The position numbers and the translations under genes were made by a program. From positions 744,001 through 808,000 of the forward strand of contig JNLK01000001.1 in NCBI GenBank assembly GCA_000703065.1: a DNA stretch of 64,000 nt, given 5' to 3'. The notes under the pieces were generated by a model. That model saw only the letters and a program-made list of their open reading frames with translations, was not told the DNA's origin and ran no database searches. Source of the DNA: Lachnospiraceae bacterium AC2029 (GTDB lineage Bacteria > Bacillota > Clostridia > Lachnospirales > Lachnospiraceae). Positions 51,243 to 59,254 of this stretch are shown in pieces (the stretch's first letter is position 1; the number at the start of each line of letters is the position of its first letter).

Positions 51243-51456
51243 TGCCCTCTTCCTCAGCTTCCTGAGCTTCCTCATAACCAATCTCAGCAGCTTCTGCCAC
51301 CATGTTACGATACTCATTTATAACATCAATGAGGGGTCTGGTATAATTCTTCGTCAGTTCCGTCAAACAATACTCAATAGCCTGTTTACACCTCATGGTA
51401 TTGCTGTACTCAGTATATCCGCAATATCTGACGCCCAAATCCTCCGGTAAACCCAA
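51220..51456 (-). CDS. Small acidic-tailed protein
   Basis: About 78 residues: a helical core (CKQAIEYCLTELTKNYTRPL, NEYRNMVAEAAEIG) and the tail EEAQEAEEEGN. The start is uncertain: TTG 51456 is the first candidate, and the frame is open a little further into the nuclease gene end. Unrecognised; the overlap suggests it is co-translated with the nuclease. Confidence 0.45.
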   Translation of the reverse strand: MGLPEDLGVRYCGYTEYSNTMRCKQAIEYCLTELTKNYTRPLIDVINEYRNMVAEAAEIGYEEAQEAEEEGNGGRNSQ

Positions 51457-51482
51457 ATAATCACAAATATCAGTGTAAACTA

Positions 51483-52208
51483 CTAATGAATTTCCAAAAT
51501 CATATACTTTAACGGGTAATCCGTTTGCTCCGTATTACTGTAATATTCTTCCCATCTACATTCATATTCATTGTTTAAAAATACAGATTCATGAAGAGTC
51601 TTGCCGGTTTTCCACTCATCAAGCTTCCCTGAAATTTTCCTTCCATGTCCCAAGTTATAATCATACCACTTAATCTGCTTGGGGGTGTCTTTTTTCCTAT
51701 CCGCCCAATAGGATGACATAGACCCCTCTTTTGAATTGGCCACAATGATTGCGTATGCCTGTCGAACCTTATTCTCCTTATTAAAATTTAGAATGAGTGT
51801 TCCATTCTTCAAGTGTTCGAGTCTTTCAACATCCTTCAGGAAACCATAACATCCCTCATCCACTGCGCCCTGAGGATACATATATTGTTTTATGCCCTTA
51901 TACTCTCCGTAGCAGAACGCGTTTTTCTCTACATCAAACCCCTTTGTATTTTTTGAGTCTGGTTTTCCTGCCGCCTTATACTTCAACTCAATAGCAACGT
52001 ATTCCTTATTCCCCAGATCAACGACCAAATCCGTATAGAGTTTTTTACCGTTCTTATCATTTGATAAAACTTCAAATAATGTTCGGAATCCCCTTTTCTG
52101 CAGCCCATCAGCCAGTTCAAACTGGAACTGGTTTTCATTAGAAAACACTCTTTTTTCGTTTCTAAACTGATTTATGATGTCCGTAAGATCACTTTTTGAA
52201 AACTTCAA
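51483..52208 (-). CDS. PD-(D/E)xK nuclease-like protein
   Basis: About 241 residues. The segment YTDLVVDLGNKEYVAIELKYK has the D...ExK spacing of PD-(D/E)xK nucleases, with a conserved upstream acidic helix (NENQFQFELADGLQKRG). The rest contains AYAIIVANS and a Lys/Tyr-rich C-terminus. I prefer TTG 52208 as start because AGGAGG lies eight bases upstream, while GTG 52217 overlaps that site. Possibly a defence nuclease; the target is unknown. Confidence 0.65.
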   Translation of the reverse strand: MKFSKSDLTDIINQFRNEKRVFSNENQFQFELADGLQKRGFRTLFEVLSNDKNGKKLYTDLVVDLGNKEYVAIELKYKAAGKPDSKNTKGFDVEKNAFCYGEYKGIKQYMYPQGAVDEGCYGFLKDVERLEHLKNGTLILNFNKENKVRQAYAIIVANSKEGSMSSYWADRKKDTPKQIKWYDYNLGHGRKISGKLDEWKTGKTLHESVFLNNEYECRWEEYYSNTEQTDYPLKYMILEIH

Positions 52209-52225
52209 TATAAACACCTCCTCTA

Positions 52226-52267
52226 TTTTATCATTTTGCTGCTGGGATGAAAATCTGCAGCCATCTC
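52226..52267. repeat. Intergenic 41-bp element, copy A
   Basis: TTTATCATTTTGCT ... GGGAT ... AATCTGCAGC; a second copy with about eight differences is at 55001-55042. Both lie directly after the stop of a minus-strand gene. Confidence 0.65.
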
Positions 52268-52676
52268 ATTCGTCCACACCACCGTACGGTATTATAAACA
52301 CTTTGAACCCCTTCTTTCGTGCCTTATTGACGGTGTCCATGGTGCCTTTCGACTTGGGACTCACAAACGCCACTACCACCGGCATCACCGATTCTGCCGC
52401 ATAATCAATCATCTGCGAATTACGGATCGGTCCTGCCGCACGGCCGTATTTCTTCCATTCCGCGGGAAACACCTTACAATCGACTTCATGTTCTTCCGCA
52501 TACCGTTCACCCAACTGGTCAGTTCCGGCGCAGTGACCGCTGATAATCTCCATCTCATTCATCTGCAGGCCGAGGGATTGTACTACTCCGTTAATCTCCG
52601 CCGTCAAACGTGGATAGTCATCAAAATGTCTTCCACCACATACAATGATTCTTGAACGCACCTTCTGATTTTCCAT
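52266..52676 (-). CDS. DUF2493 SLOG-family protein
   Basis: About 136 residues. RSRIIVCGGRHFDDYPRL at the start, IISGHCAGTDQLGERYA in the middle and NSQMIDYAAE later are the DUF2493 pattern, a branch of the SLOG superfamily that binds nucleotide-derived ligands. GGGAGG eight bases before ATG 52676 sets the start. Single-gene unit with an island-type promoter; the second SLOG-type gene of the island. Confidence 0.88.
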   Translation of the reverse strand: MENQKVRSRIIVCGGRHFDDYPRLTAEINGVVQSLGLQMNEMEIISGHCAGTDQLGERYAEEHEVDCKVFPAEWKKYGRAAGPIRNSQMIDYAAESVMPVVVAFVSPKSKGTMDTVNKARKKGFKVFIIPYGGVDE

Positions 52677-52719
52677 AAACATTTCCTCCCGTTAGATCCT
52701 GTCAATTGATTCTATCTTC

Positions 52720-52750
52720 AGTCTATACGGGGTCATGCTCCATTTTTGTC
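52720..52750 (-). promoter_or_regulatory. Island-type promoter 10 (DUF2493 gene)
   Basis: GACAAAAATGGA, 13 bp, TAGACT, preceded by GATGG. The 3' half of the palindrome is weak. Confidence 0.62.
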
Positions 52751-52932
52751 CCATCAAATCCTTCCTTATACTCTTTTCTATAGTCCTTCCTCATAGTCTT
52801 TCCGAAAAATGAGCAGCCAATTTCATATGAAAACAGCTGCTCTTCATCATTCCGGACACTTAACTAATGCCATAGCCCCATTCACCCTCCAAAACGTTCC
52901 TCATAACCGCTGATATTCTGCATATATCCGAC

Positions 52933-53493
52933 TCAGAACATGTACTTCGCACCTGCTCTGGTCAATATCTGCTCATATGCTTCTTTCATCCTCTTTGCCG
53001 CATCCTCCGGCTCAACGCACCCGCACGCACCACCGAACACCGGGATCACTATAGTATTAACTTCATGTTCCAGTGCGCAAATCAGTGTAGAACGCATACA
53101 GTAATATACGATCATATCATCTTTGATAATCGATGGGTACTGCATAGTCGGTGTATGTATCAGTCCGACACCCGGGTTGTCTGTTTCTATGTAGAAGCTT
53201 GTTCCAACTCCCTGCTCGCCATAGAAACGTTCTTGTATATACTTCTGAACCTTCTTCTGAAAATCCCACCCCAGGATATCCGACAATGCAGCATCAAAAC
53301 CACCGGTCATCATTCCAAATGCGTTCGCAGGGCTTACCAGACAATCAATCTCAGAGTGTTCTTCATAGAATCTGCGTATATCTGCATGATGGATCGAAAC
53401 ATTATCATAGTCAGCAAAAGCATCTGTGAACACCTGGCAGGAATACACATCTCTGTCGACTATGTAGATATTCATATCCTTAATTTCTTTCAT
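52933..53493 (-). CDS. Macro-domain protein
   Basis: 186 residues. SPANAFGMMTGGFDAALSD near residue 50 and the later VIPVFGGACGCVEPEDAAKR have the look of macro domains, which bind or hydrolyse ADP-ribose. It starts with an ATGA overlap on the WYL gene stop, with GGAG seven bases upstream. In operon with WYL copy 3. Together with the NADAR protein it gives the island two ADP-ribose-handling activities. Whether it is an enzyme or a reader cannot be told. Confidence 0.82.
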   Translation of the reverse strand: MKEIKDMNIYIVDRDVYSCQVFTDAFADYDNVSIHHADIRRFYEEHSEIDCLVSPANAFGMMTGGFDAALSDILGWDFQKKVQKYIQERFYGEQGVGTSFYIETDNPGVGLIHTPTMQYPSIIKDDMIVYYCMRSTLICALEHEVNTIVIPVFGGACGCVEPEDAAKRMKEAYEQILTRAGAKYMF

Positions 53494-54587
53494 TTCTTTT
53501 CTCCGTAAGCCTTCACAGCCATCTTTAATTTCTCCACAATCTTCTTCCTCAGCCTCTCCGGCCGTAGCACCATCACGTCCGGTGCGTAGTTCAGCGCAAA
53601 CTGCTCCACCGCCCTCTCATTTGTCGTCGTTGTTACCGTTACTCCGGTTTCATCTTTGTCCGAGAATCTCACGCCCGTCCCGAAGAGGTCGATCACATCG
53701 CTGATCATCGGAAGTACCACCCGGAATGTCACCTGCACATCCTCACTGGAGTACATATACGGGTGCTTCTTCATGTAATCCGACAGATTCAGTCGTGACT
53801 TATTGGCCCATTTCAGCTTCTCAAACGGTTTCCATGGTTCATCCGTGATCTCGATATCCTTGATCCGATCCACCCTGTAATTGGAAATATCATCGTATTT
53901 GTCGTAATTACAGATAAGATAGTACTTCCCTTCCCTGGCCGCCATCTGATACGGAGAGATCAGATATATACGCTCGCTTCCGTCCTCACGCTTCTTCACA
54001 TGCATTTTCTTATCCGTTCCATACTCCAGATATTTGAAACGGATCTTCCGCTTTGTCCGGATGGCCTCGTCAATCTGATCGATGTTGTAGAATAACGCCT
54101 TGTTGTCCGTTTTATCTTCCGGAAGCGTGGAAATGTACTTCACACGGGAGCGGAAATAGTCGCTGGACAGCCCCTCAATCTTCTCAACCAGTTCCTTACA
54201 CTGACTGTAGGGAATGTGTCTGGAGAAGAGTAATCCATCGATCAGCAGCCGAAGCTCACTGTCCGTAAACTTACGAACCAAATAGAAATCCGACCAAACG
54301 ACATTCTCCTCCATCATCTTCTCGCCGGTTTTCGGATCATACACCTGCTTCCCCTTCTTCTTCACCGGAACCATCCGTATACTCTCGCTGTACTCGATAT
54401 CATAGCCACAATCCATCAGATTCATGATGTTTCTTCTGATGGACTTCCTGTCCACATCCATGTTATATTCCGTTTTCAGAAGTTCCTCAATCTTCTTCTG
54501 GCTGAGTCGGTGATCCTCGTCCGTGTATTTCTGAAGGATATCCAGGATATTCATGATCAGCAGCTTCTTTGGTTGTTTTTCATACAT
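53490..54587 (-). CDS. WYL-domain transcriptional regulator, copy 3
   Basis: 365 residues, paralogous to copy 1 along its whole length (MYEKQPKKLLIMNILDILQK, DVDRKSIRRNIMNLMDCGYD). WYL core: RKIRFKYLEYG, SPYQMAAREGKYYLICNYDK, YRVDRIKDIE. The C-terminal WCX region ends VLRPERLRKKIVEKLKMAVK. AGGAGG seven bases before the ATG. It overlaps the macro-domain gene by 4 bp, suggesting one regulates or depends on the other. A frameshifted small gene lies upstream in the same unit. Confidence 0.93.
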   Translation of the reverse strand: MYEKQPKKLLIMNILDILQKYTDEDHRLSQKKIEELLKTEYNMDVDRKSIRRNIMNLMDCGYDIEYSESIRMVPVKKKGKQVYDPKTGEKMMEENVVWSDFYLVRKFTDSELRLLIDGLLFSRHIPYSQCKELVEKIEGLSSDYFRSRVKYISTLPEDKTDNKALFYNIDQIDEAIRTKRKIRFKYLEYGTDKKMHVKKREDGSERIYLISPYQMAAREGKYYLICNYDKYDDISNYRVDRIKDIEITDEPWKPFEKLKWANKSRLNLSDYMKKHPYMYSSEDVQVTFRVVLPMISDVIDLFGTGVRFSDKDETGVTVTTTTNERAVEQFALNYAPDVMVLRPERLRKKIVEKLKMAVKAYGEKK

Positions 54588-54675
54588 TTTCCTTCCTCCT
54601 CAAGACAAAATGGTCCCGCAGATCATTTCTGACCCGCCGGACCATCCTGTCATATTTGTATTCTTCGATTCACCC

Positions 54676-54907
54676 TCATACATCCCCATACCCTTCATCC
54701 AGAAAGCAGCGATAGTGCCTGCTATGATCATACTTCACGGTCGGGTATTCGGTGATTCCGAACTTCTCCAGGATCTCCGGAATCAGAGCCGAATCAATAT
54801 TCGGATTCATGTAAATGACCGGCTTCCCCTTGCCGGTGTACTCAACCCTTCCGCGCGGAAAATGATCAAATCTCCTGCTACACCCTTTCGGTTTTATATG
54901 CTCCCAT
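54676..54907 (-). pseudogene. Frameshifted small gene ahead of WYL copy 3
   Basis: From ATG 54907 (GGGAGGG seven bases upstream) the frame reads MGAYK and then stops early. Dropping one A from an AAAA run gives a continuous reading KPKGCSRRFDHFPRGRVEYT, then GKGKPVIYMNPNIDSALIPE, ending DEGYGDV at 54676, about 77 residues. The coding style of the second part is convincing. Unrecognised. Its promoter is of the island type. Confidence 0.55.
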
Positions 54908-54957
54908 AATCATTCCCTCCCGTGTGAAAATGCCCATAATCAGTCGTTTCTCAGTAC

Positions 54958-54988
54958 AGGATAATAGGTGATATGCACGTTTTTTGAC
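54958..54988 (-). promoter_or_regulatory. Island-type promoter 11 (WYL copy 3 and macro genes)
   Basis: GTCAAAAAACGT, 13 bp, TATCCT. The weakest match of the set, but spacing is exact and position fits. Confidence 0.5.
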
Positions 54989-55000
54989 TCATCATCAACA

Positions 55001-55042
55001 TTTTATCATTTTGCTACAGGGATTACAATCTGCAGCTGTCTC
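55001..55042. repeat. Intergenic 41-bp element, copy B
   Basis: Second copy of the element at 52226-52267, here 2 bp after the stop of the gene at 55045. Confidence 0.65.
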
Positions 55043-55044
55043 CA

Positions 55045-56019
55045 TCAATCGTATCCAAAATAGATAAAATAACTATCAAGATAGTCTTCAAATTCGTCCA
55101 AATCATAGAAGATATCCGAATTGAAGTGGATCGAATCGATCACAAAATCTTCCTTGCTCGCTACCTTCCTGGTTTTCTTTTTTTTGATGTTTTCAACTGC
55201 TTTGTGTGAAATCGCCCACGGCAGAATATACGCCGACAATCTCGCATTCACTATGCATACGGGGTCAGCTTCCCATTGATCATTACTGTGAAATCTTGTC
55301 ACAAAATATGCCGCCTGAACATCTTCGGTTATGGCCTCATATTCTGCAGAATAGTATTGTTTATCATTAAAATACTTCTTACTATACTTCTCAAACAGCT
55401 TCACGATCCTTTTTCTGATATCATACTCACGGATATCATCGGGATAGAACCCATATCCGGAAAGCGGACTGTCATCCAATCGACTAAGATAAACTCTGAT
55501 ATCACAAGTTTCATCTCTTCGAATAAAAACTGACTCACTATCTTTCCATAGCAGCAAAAGATCCTCCAGGAAGTCTTTCACCTTCATCTGTTCGAAATTC
55601 CCATAATGCATATAATTGGTGATTAGGACCATTTCCTTGTCTTTGAGAAAAGCAATCAATTCCTCGAGCGATGGAGTTTCTACAGTTCCACACTTTCTGG
55701 TTATCCTGTCAATCGAACTATGAAAATACTTTTCCCTCTCCTCGTCACACCCTCGTTTTTCGTATATCGAAAGGTAGTATTCACAGTTCTCGTAAGACGT
55801 TTTGGATCCAGTCCTTCTTATGGAAAACGACCTGGTTATTCCATAACTATTCATATGTCCTACAAATACACTGGAAGAAAATCTGCTGATACATCGCTCC
55901 GGCTTTTCCGCCGGCATTTTGATCAAACAGAAACACCTGTCATCCAGCATCTTCCGGATCACCTTCTCCTGATTTCCTTTCAGGATGATTTCCATGTCAT
56001 TATCAGCTATTTTTGCCAT
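55045..56019 (-). CDS. Protein of unknown function after the CbbX-type ATPase
   Basis: 324 residues, unrecognised. Seen: a basic segment (RFSSSVFVGHMNSYGITRSF), a central helical part (VKDFLEDLLLLWKDSESVFI), KKKKTRKVASKEDF near the end and a very acidic, aromatic C-terminus (DLDEFEDYLDSYFIYFGYD). No membrane helices. It starts 45 bp after the ATPase gene and is likely a partner or substrate of it. Confidence 0.65.
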   Translation of the reverse strand: MAKIADNDMEIILKGNQEKVIRKMLDDRCFCLIKMPAEKPERCISRFSSSVFVGHMNSYGITRSFSIRRTGSKTSYENCEYYLSIYEKRGCDEEREKYFHSSIDRITRKCGTVETPSLEELIAFLKDKEMVLITNYMHYGNFEQMKVKDFLEDLLLLWKDSESVFIRRDETCDIRVYLSRLDDSPLSGYGFYPDDIREYDIRKRIVKLFEKYSKKYFNDKQYYSAEYEAITEDVQAAYFVTRFHSNDQWEADPVCIVNARLSAYILPWAISHKAVENIKKKKTRKVASKEDFVIDSIHFNSDIFYDLDEFEDYLDSYFIYFGYD

Positions 56020-56064
56020 ATTTCGTCACCTCATCCGCAGTATTCAAGCAGAGTTCTCCTATTT

Positions 56065-58071
56065 CTATCCGCAGAACCCAAACTTAATCACCGTGCTCTT
56101 CTCCTCAGCCTCCAGGACTTCAATATCATCCCCGCACAGTGTTGCTACATCATCTCGGGTAATCTGTTCAATATCCATCGAAAGCAACCGGCTGGACTGT
56201 GCCATTCGCGCCTTCTCGATCACGTTTCTAACATATCGGCCGTTTCCGAAATCCGACTGCTCCATCGCGATCTCAAAGTTCTGCCGCAGCTTATCGTACG
56301 CGTCCTCGATAAAGCGCATACCGCATTTGTCTGCAAGTAGGGTGGCGATATCACAAAGCTCATCCGCATTATAATCCTTGAAGGGCACATGAAAAGCGAT
56401 CCTGGATCTGAGTCCCGGATTCTTCTGCAGAAAGCCTTCCATCTTATCCGGATAACCGGCAAAGATCACTATTACTTCCTCCCGATGATTCTCCATCTCC
56501 TGGACTATGGTATTGATCGCTTCGTCTCCATACAACCCATCCCTGTCATCCACCAGGGAATAGGCTTCGTCGATAAAGAGAACTCCCCCTTTGGCCTCAG
56601 CGAACTTCCTTTTCACTGTAGGTGCAGTCCATCCGACAAATCTACCGACCAGATCACTACGCCCAACCTCCACAAGCTTTCCTGTGGATAGGATCCCGTT
56701 GTCTTTCATGATCCTCGAGAATAGTCTTGCCACAGTTGTCTTCGCCGTTCCCGGATTTCCAGTAAATACCATGTGCATGGACGGTGTATTCTGCATCATG
56801 CCCTTTTCTCTGAATAGTTTCCTTGCCTTGTAATAATCCAACGCCTGACGGATCACCGACTTTGCTTCCGTAATTCCAATCATATGTTCCAGATCATCAG
56901 ATGCAGATCCCTTCGGAGTCTCTTCCACTTCCTTCTTTTTCACTGAATGAATCCCCTGATACTGCGGATACACGGACCTCTTCAGTTTTTTGCCGAACCA
57001 TTCCTCGAAATCCTGATTCAGATCACGGAGCAGGTATTCTTCTTCATCCTTAAGCATCCCCAGAAGTTGCTTATCCGGACGCACATGATTCTTCCGGGCT
57101 TTCTTCGCCAGGATCTGCTTAGCTTCCGATCCAAAAACAAAATCCTCTTTCAGTTCAACGATACTGATATCTCCGAGGTATTCAAAGAAGATATCTTTCA
57201 GCTTGGTGCACTCTTTCGGAAGGCAGAGGATCGTAAGAACCTGATTCCTGTTCTTTTTCATTTCAACGCAAATTCGTTCAATCAGATTTCTCGAAGAACT
57301 TGCCCTGTCATTTTCTTCTTCCGCACTACCGTAATAATCAACCACAAAAGTACTCCCCGAACAATTCTCATAACAACCATCTATGGGGTCTCTGCCAAAG
57401 AGAGGCCCTCCCTCTTCTACATGTACGGTAGTTGCCCTGCGGCTTTCAATCCTGCCGTTTTCATGGAGCGCCTGAATCAACACTTTTATCGTATTATCAG
57501 CTGTTTCTTTGTCATCCGTCTCGATCATATAATGGATCGGATGACCGGGAACCCGTTTATTCTTTTTCCCCAGATAGATCCGGTCTAACTCATCTGTCAG
57601 GGAGTTTCTGATACACAACTCCTCTGCAGCCCGATAGATAGATGTCTTATCACTTATTTCAATAATCTGTTCAACGCGATCATCTGACCGCATTTGCCGT
57701 CTGATTCGTTCAAGCCCGAGGTTTTCATAGACTCCATTTCGACGACGGACAAAACTATACATTTCAGCTGTGTCCAGCATGTCGTCTAATACTGAAAAGA
57801 CAACCTCCTCATACTCGATATTATCCAATTCCAGTCCGATCGTTGACAGGAATCGATTCAGCTTCATTTCAAAACGGTCAAAAGTTTCGACAACCGCTCC
57901 TATTTCAAACCGATCATCCTCGATTTTAGAAAGAAAGAAGAAGTCTTTTCCGCTTATAAACTGCTTTTTTGTTGCGTCCTGCAGTTCTCTTTCATCCTTC
58001 CTGTCAAGGATTTCGAACTTTTGTAAGGTCTCTTTATTCTTAGGATCTCCCCAGCAACGAATATACAACAT
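56065..58071 (-). CDS. CbbX/SpoVK-type AAA ATPase with degenerate N-terminal half
   Basis: 668 residues. The C-terminal AAA domain (about 390-640) is complete: VFTGNPGTAKTTVARLFSR, VLFIDEAYSLVDDRDG, VIVIFAGYPDKMEGFL, and arginine fingers after PGLRSRI. The N-terminal 380 residues contain MIETDDKETADNTIKVLIQA and LTILCLPKECTKL, which look like a worn first AAA-like fold without Walker motifs. CbbX proteins remodel partner complexes; relatives serve type VII secretion and sporulation. The promoter is of the island type and the gene downstream is probably the partner. Confidence 0.88.
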   Translation of the reverse strand: MLYIRCWGDPKNKETLQKFEILDRKDERELQDATKKQFISGKDFFFLSKIEDDRFEIGAVVETFDRFEMKLNRFLSTIGLELDNIEYEEVVFSVLDDMLDTAEMYSFVRRRNGVYENLGLERIRRQMRSDDRVEQIIEISDKTSIYRAAEELCIRNSLTDELDRIYLGKKNKRVPGHPIHYMIETDDKETADNTIKVLIQALHENGRIESRRATTVHVEEGGPLFGRDPIDGCYENCSGSTFVVDYYGSAEEENDRASSSRNLIERICVEMKKNRNQVLTILCLPKECTKLKDIFFEYLGDISIVELKEDFVFGSEAKQILAKKARKNHVRPDKQLLGMLKDEEEYLLRDLNQDFEEWFGKKLKRSVYPQYQGIHSVKKKEVEETPKGSASDDLEHMIGITEAKSVIRQALDYYKARKLFREKGMMQNTPSMHMVFTGNPGTAKTTVARLFSRIMKDNGILSTGKLVEVGRSDLVGRFVGWTAPTVKRKFAEAKGGVLFIDEAYSLVDDRDGLYGDEAINTIVQEMENHREEVIVIFAGYPDKMEGFLQKNPGLRSRIAFHVPFKDYNADELCDIATLLADKCGMRFIEDAYDKLRQNFEIAMEQSDFGNGRYVRNVIEKARMAQSSRLLSMDIEQITRDDVATLCGDDIEVLEAEEKSTVIKFGFCG

Positions 58072-58110
58072 ACCGATGTCCTCCTTTTGCTCCGCTTGTT
58101 ATCTGATTAT

Positions 58111-58141
58111 AGGATATAAGGAAGGATGTGGAATAATTATC
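58111..58141 (-). promoter_or_regulatory. Island-type promoter 12 (CbbX operon)
   Basis: GATAATTATTCC, 13 bp, TATCCT, preceded by GATGG. About 40 bp before the ATPase gene. Confidence 0.55.
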
Positions 58142-58322
58142 CCATCTCCGGAAGATCTTCCGGTATAGTAGAAATCGTATTACAGAAACCATCTTCTCTT
58201 ACAGACCAAACACGCATGTTGCATCTTCGCTCTGATAGTTCGTGGGATTCGTATTTCTTTCTGATTTGTTTTGCATATTCTGTTCTTTCATATCTAAGGC
58301 ATTGGAAAGTCATAATATTTTA

Positions 58323-59030
58323 TTAGTTACAGGTAGTATTATGCATACCGGATTCGTGAAATGATACTGCTACATAACCATTATTGGTTTCATGATCTAC
58401 ATCTATTTTTATATATAGTTTCAATGAATCTATTGTCACAGGTGTGCCGTTTCGCTTTCTTGGTGGAAACGTAAATGGTCCAGAAATCTTAAAAATCATA
58501 AGAATATCATTCCAATTTTCTACATCATTAGAATATTTAGCAGATGTACAATTCCTATATGTCATAGCATCTATAATTTCTTTTGCATATTCATCAGTAA
58601 GTTTTGCCCCCCGATTCAAAAGCATCTGCTTAAAATCATTATTCTTATCGCTTGGTTTTATATAAATAAGTTCACAATCTTGAACCTTTTTTAATAATTT
58701 TTTCTTCTCCGCAGTTGTAAGATTTATTTCATCAACTTCATTTGTATGATATACAATAAATTGTTGCATAGGAAACAATTCGTCATACGATAACTTACGA
58801 AGTGTTGGTACATCCCTTATTTTTTCTCTAACATTGTCAGGAAGTGTCATAAGTTCATCATGATTCATTTTCGTGATATCTTTACCCTTATAGTATTCTC
58901 CAGCAGTAATATATTCACGTATAGGATGGTAGTCTGATACATCATCAACAACAATAATAGATACAATGTTTAATGAATCTATATCAAATCCAACATCAAT
59001 TAATTCATCAGTTCGTATATATTTCTTCAT
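58323..59030 (-). CDS. AT-rich protein of unknown function
   Basis: 235 residues, unrecognised. The frame is clearly richer in A and T than its neighbours (many AAT, AAA, TTA codons), which suggests recent transfer. Seen: VSIIVVDDVSDYHPIREYI, a helical basic segment (TTAEKKKLLKKVQDCELIYI), and a beta-rich end (GTPVTIDSLKLYIKIDVDHE). It begins 2 bp after a small ribbon-helix-helix-like ORF, the layout of a toxin with its antitoxin; function not shown. Confidence 0.6.
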   Translation of the reverse strand: MKKYIRTDELIDVGFDIDSLNIVSIIVVDDVSDYHPIREYITAGEYYKGKDITKMNHDELMTLPDNVREKIRDVPTLRKLSYDELFPMQQFIVYHTNEVDEINLTTAEKKKLLKKVQDCELIYIKPSDKNNDFKQMLLNRGAKLTDEYAKEIIDAMTYRNCTSAKYSNDVENWNDILMIFKISGPFTFPPRKRNGTPVTIDSLKLYIKIDVDHETNNGYVAVSFHESGMHNTTCN

Positions 59031-59032
59031 AA

Positions 59033-59134
59033 TTACATGTCTCTTCCTTTCTCATACAATTCTATCGTTTTCAAAATATACTTAGTAACAGACAGTCCAT
59101 CTGCTTTTGCATAATTCTTTATCTGACCTCTCAT
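59033..59134 (-). pseudogene. Remnant of a ribbon-helix-helix (CopG-like) antitoxin gene
   Basis: 33 codons from ATG 59134 encode MRGQIKNYAKADGLSVTKYI and end ELYEKGRDM, the helix-turn-helix half of a ribbon-helix-helix protein. The expected strand (SETIRIPK) is present just upstream in another frame, so one indel breaks the gene. No ribosome site precedes the ATG. Confidence 0.45.
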
Positions 59135-59174
59135 TCCTTTGGAATCCTAATTGTTTCGGAATCATCCTACCGCC

Positions 59175-59205
59175 ATTATATGTGGTGGCATGGAACAAAT
59201 TTGTC
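59175..59205 (-). promoter_or_regulatory. Island-type promoter 7
   Basis: GACAAATTTGTT, 13 bp, perfect TATAAT, upstream of the ribbon-helix-helix remnant and the gene at 58323. Confidence 0.78.
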
Positions 59206-59206
59206 T

Positions 59207-59240
59207 CAAAAAAAAAAGAGGGTTCACGAAAAACCCTCTT
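59207..59240 (-). terminator. Terminator of the rtcB-prfH operon
   Basis: AAGAGGGTT / AACCCTCTT stem followed by a run of ten T on the minus strand, 14 bp past the prfH stop. Confidence 0.9.
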
Positions 59241-59254
59241 CACCGCTTTAAATG

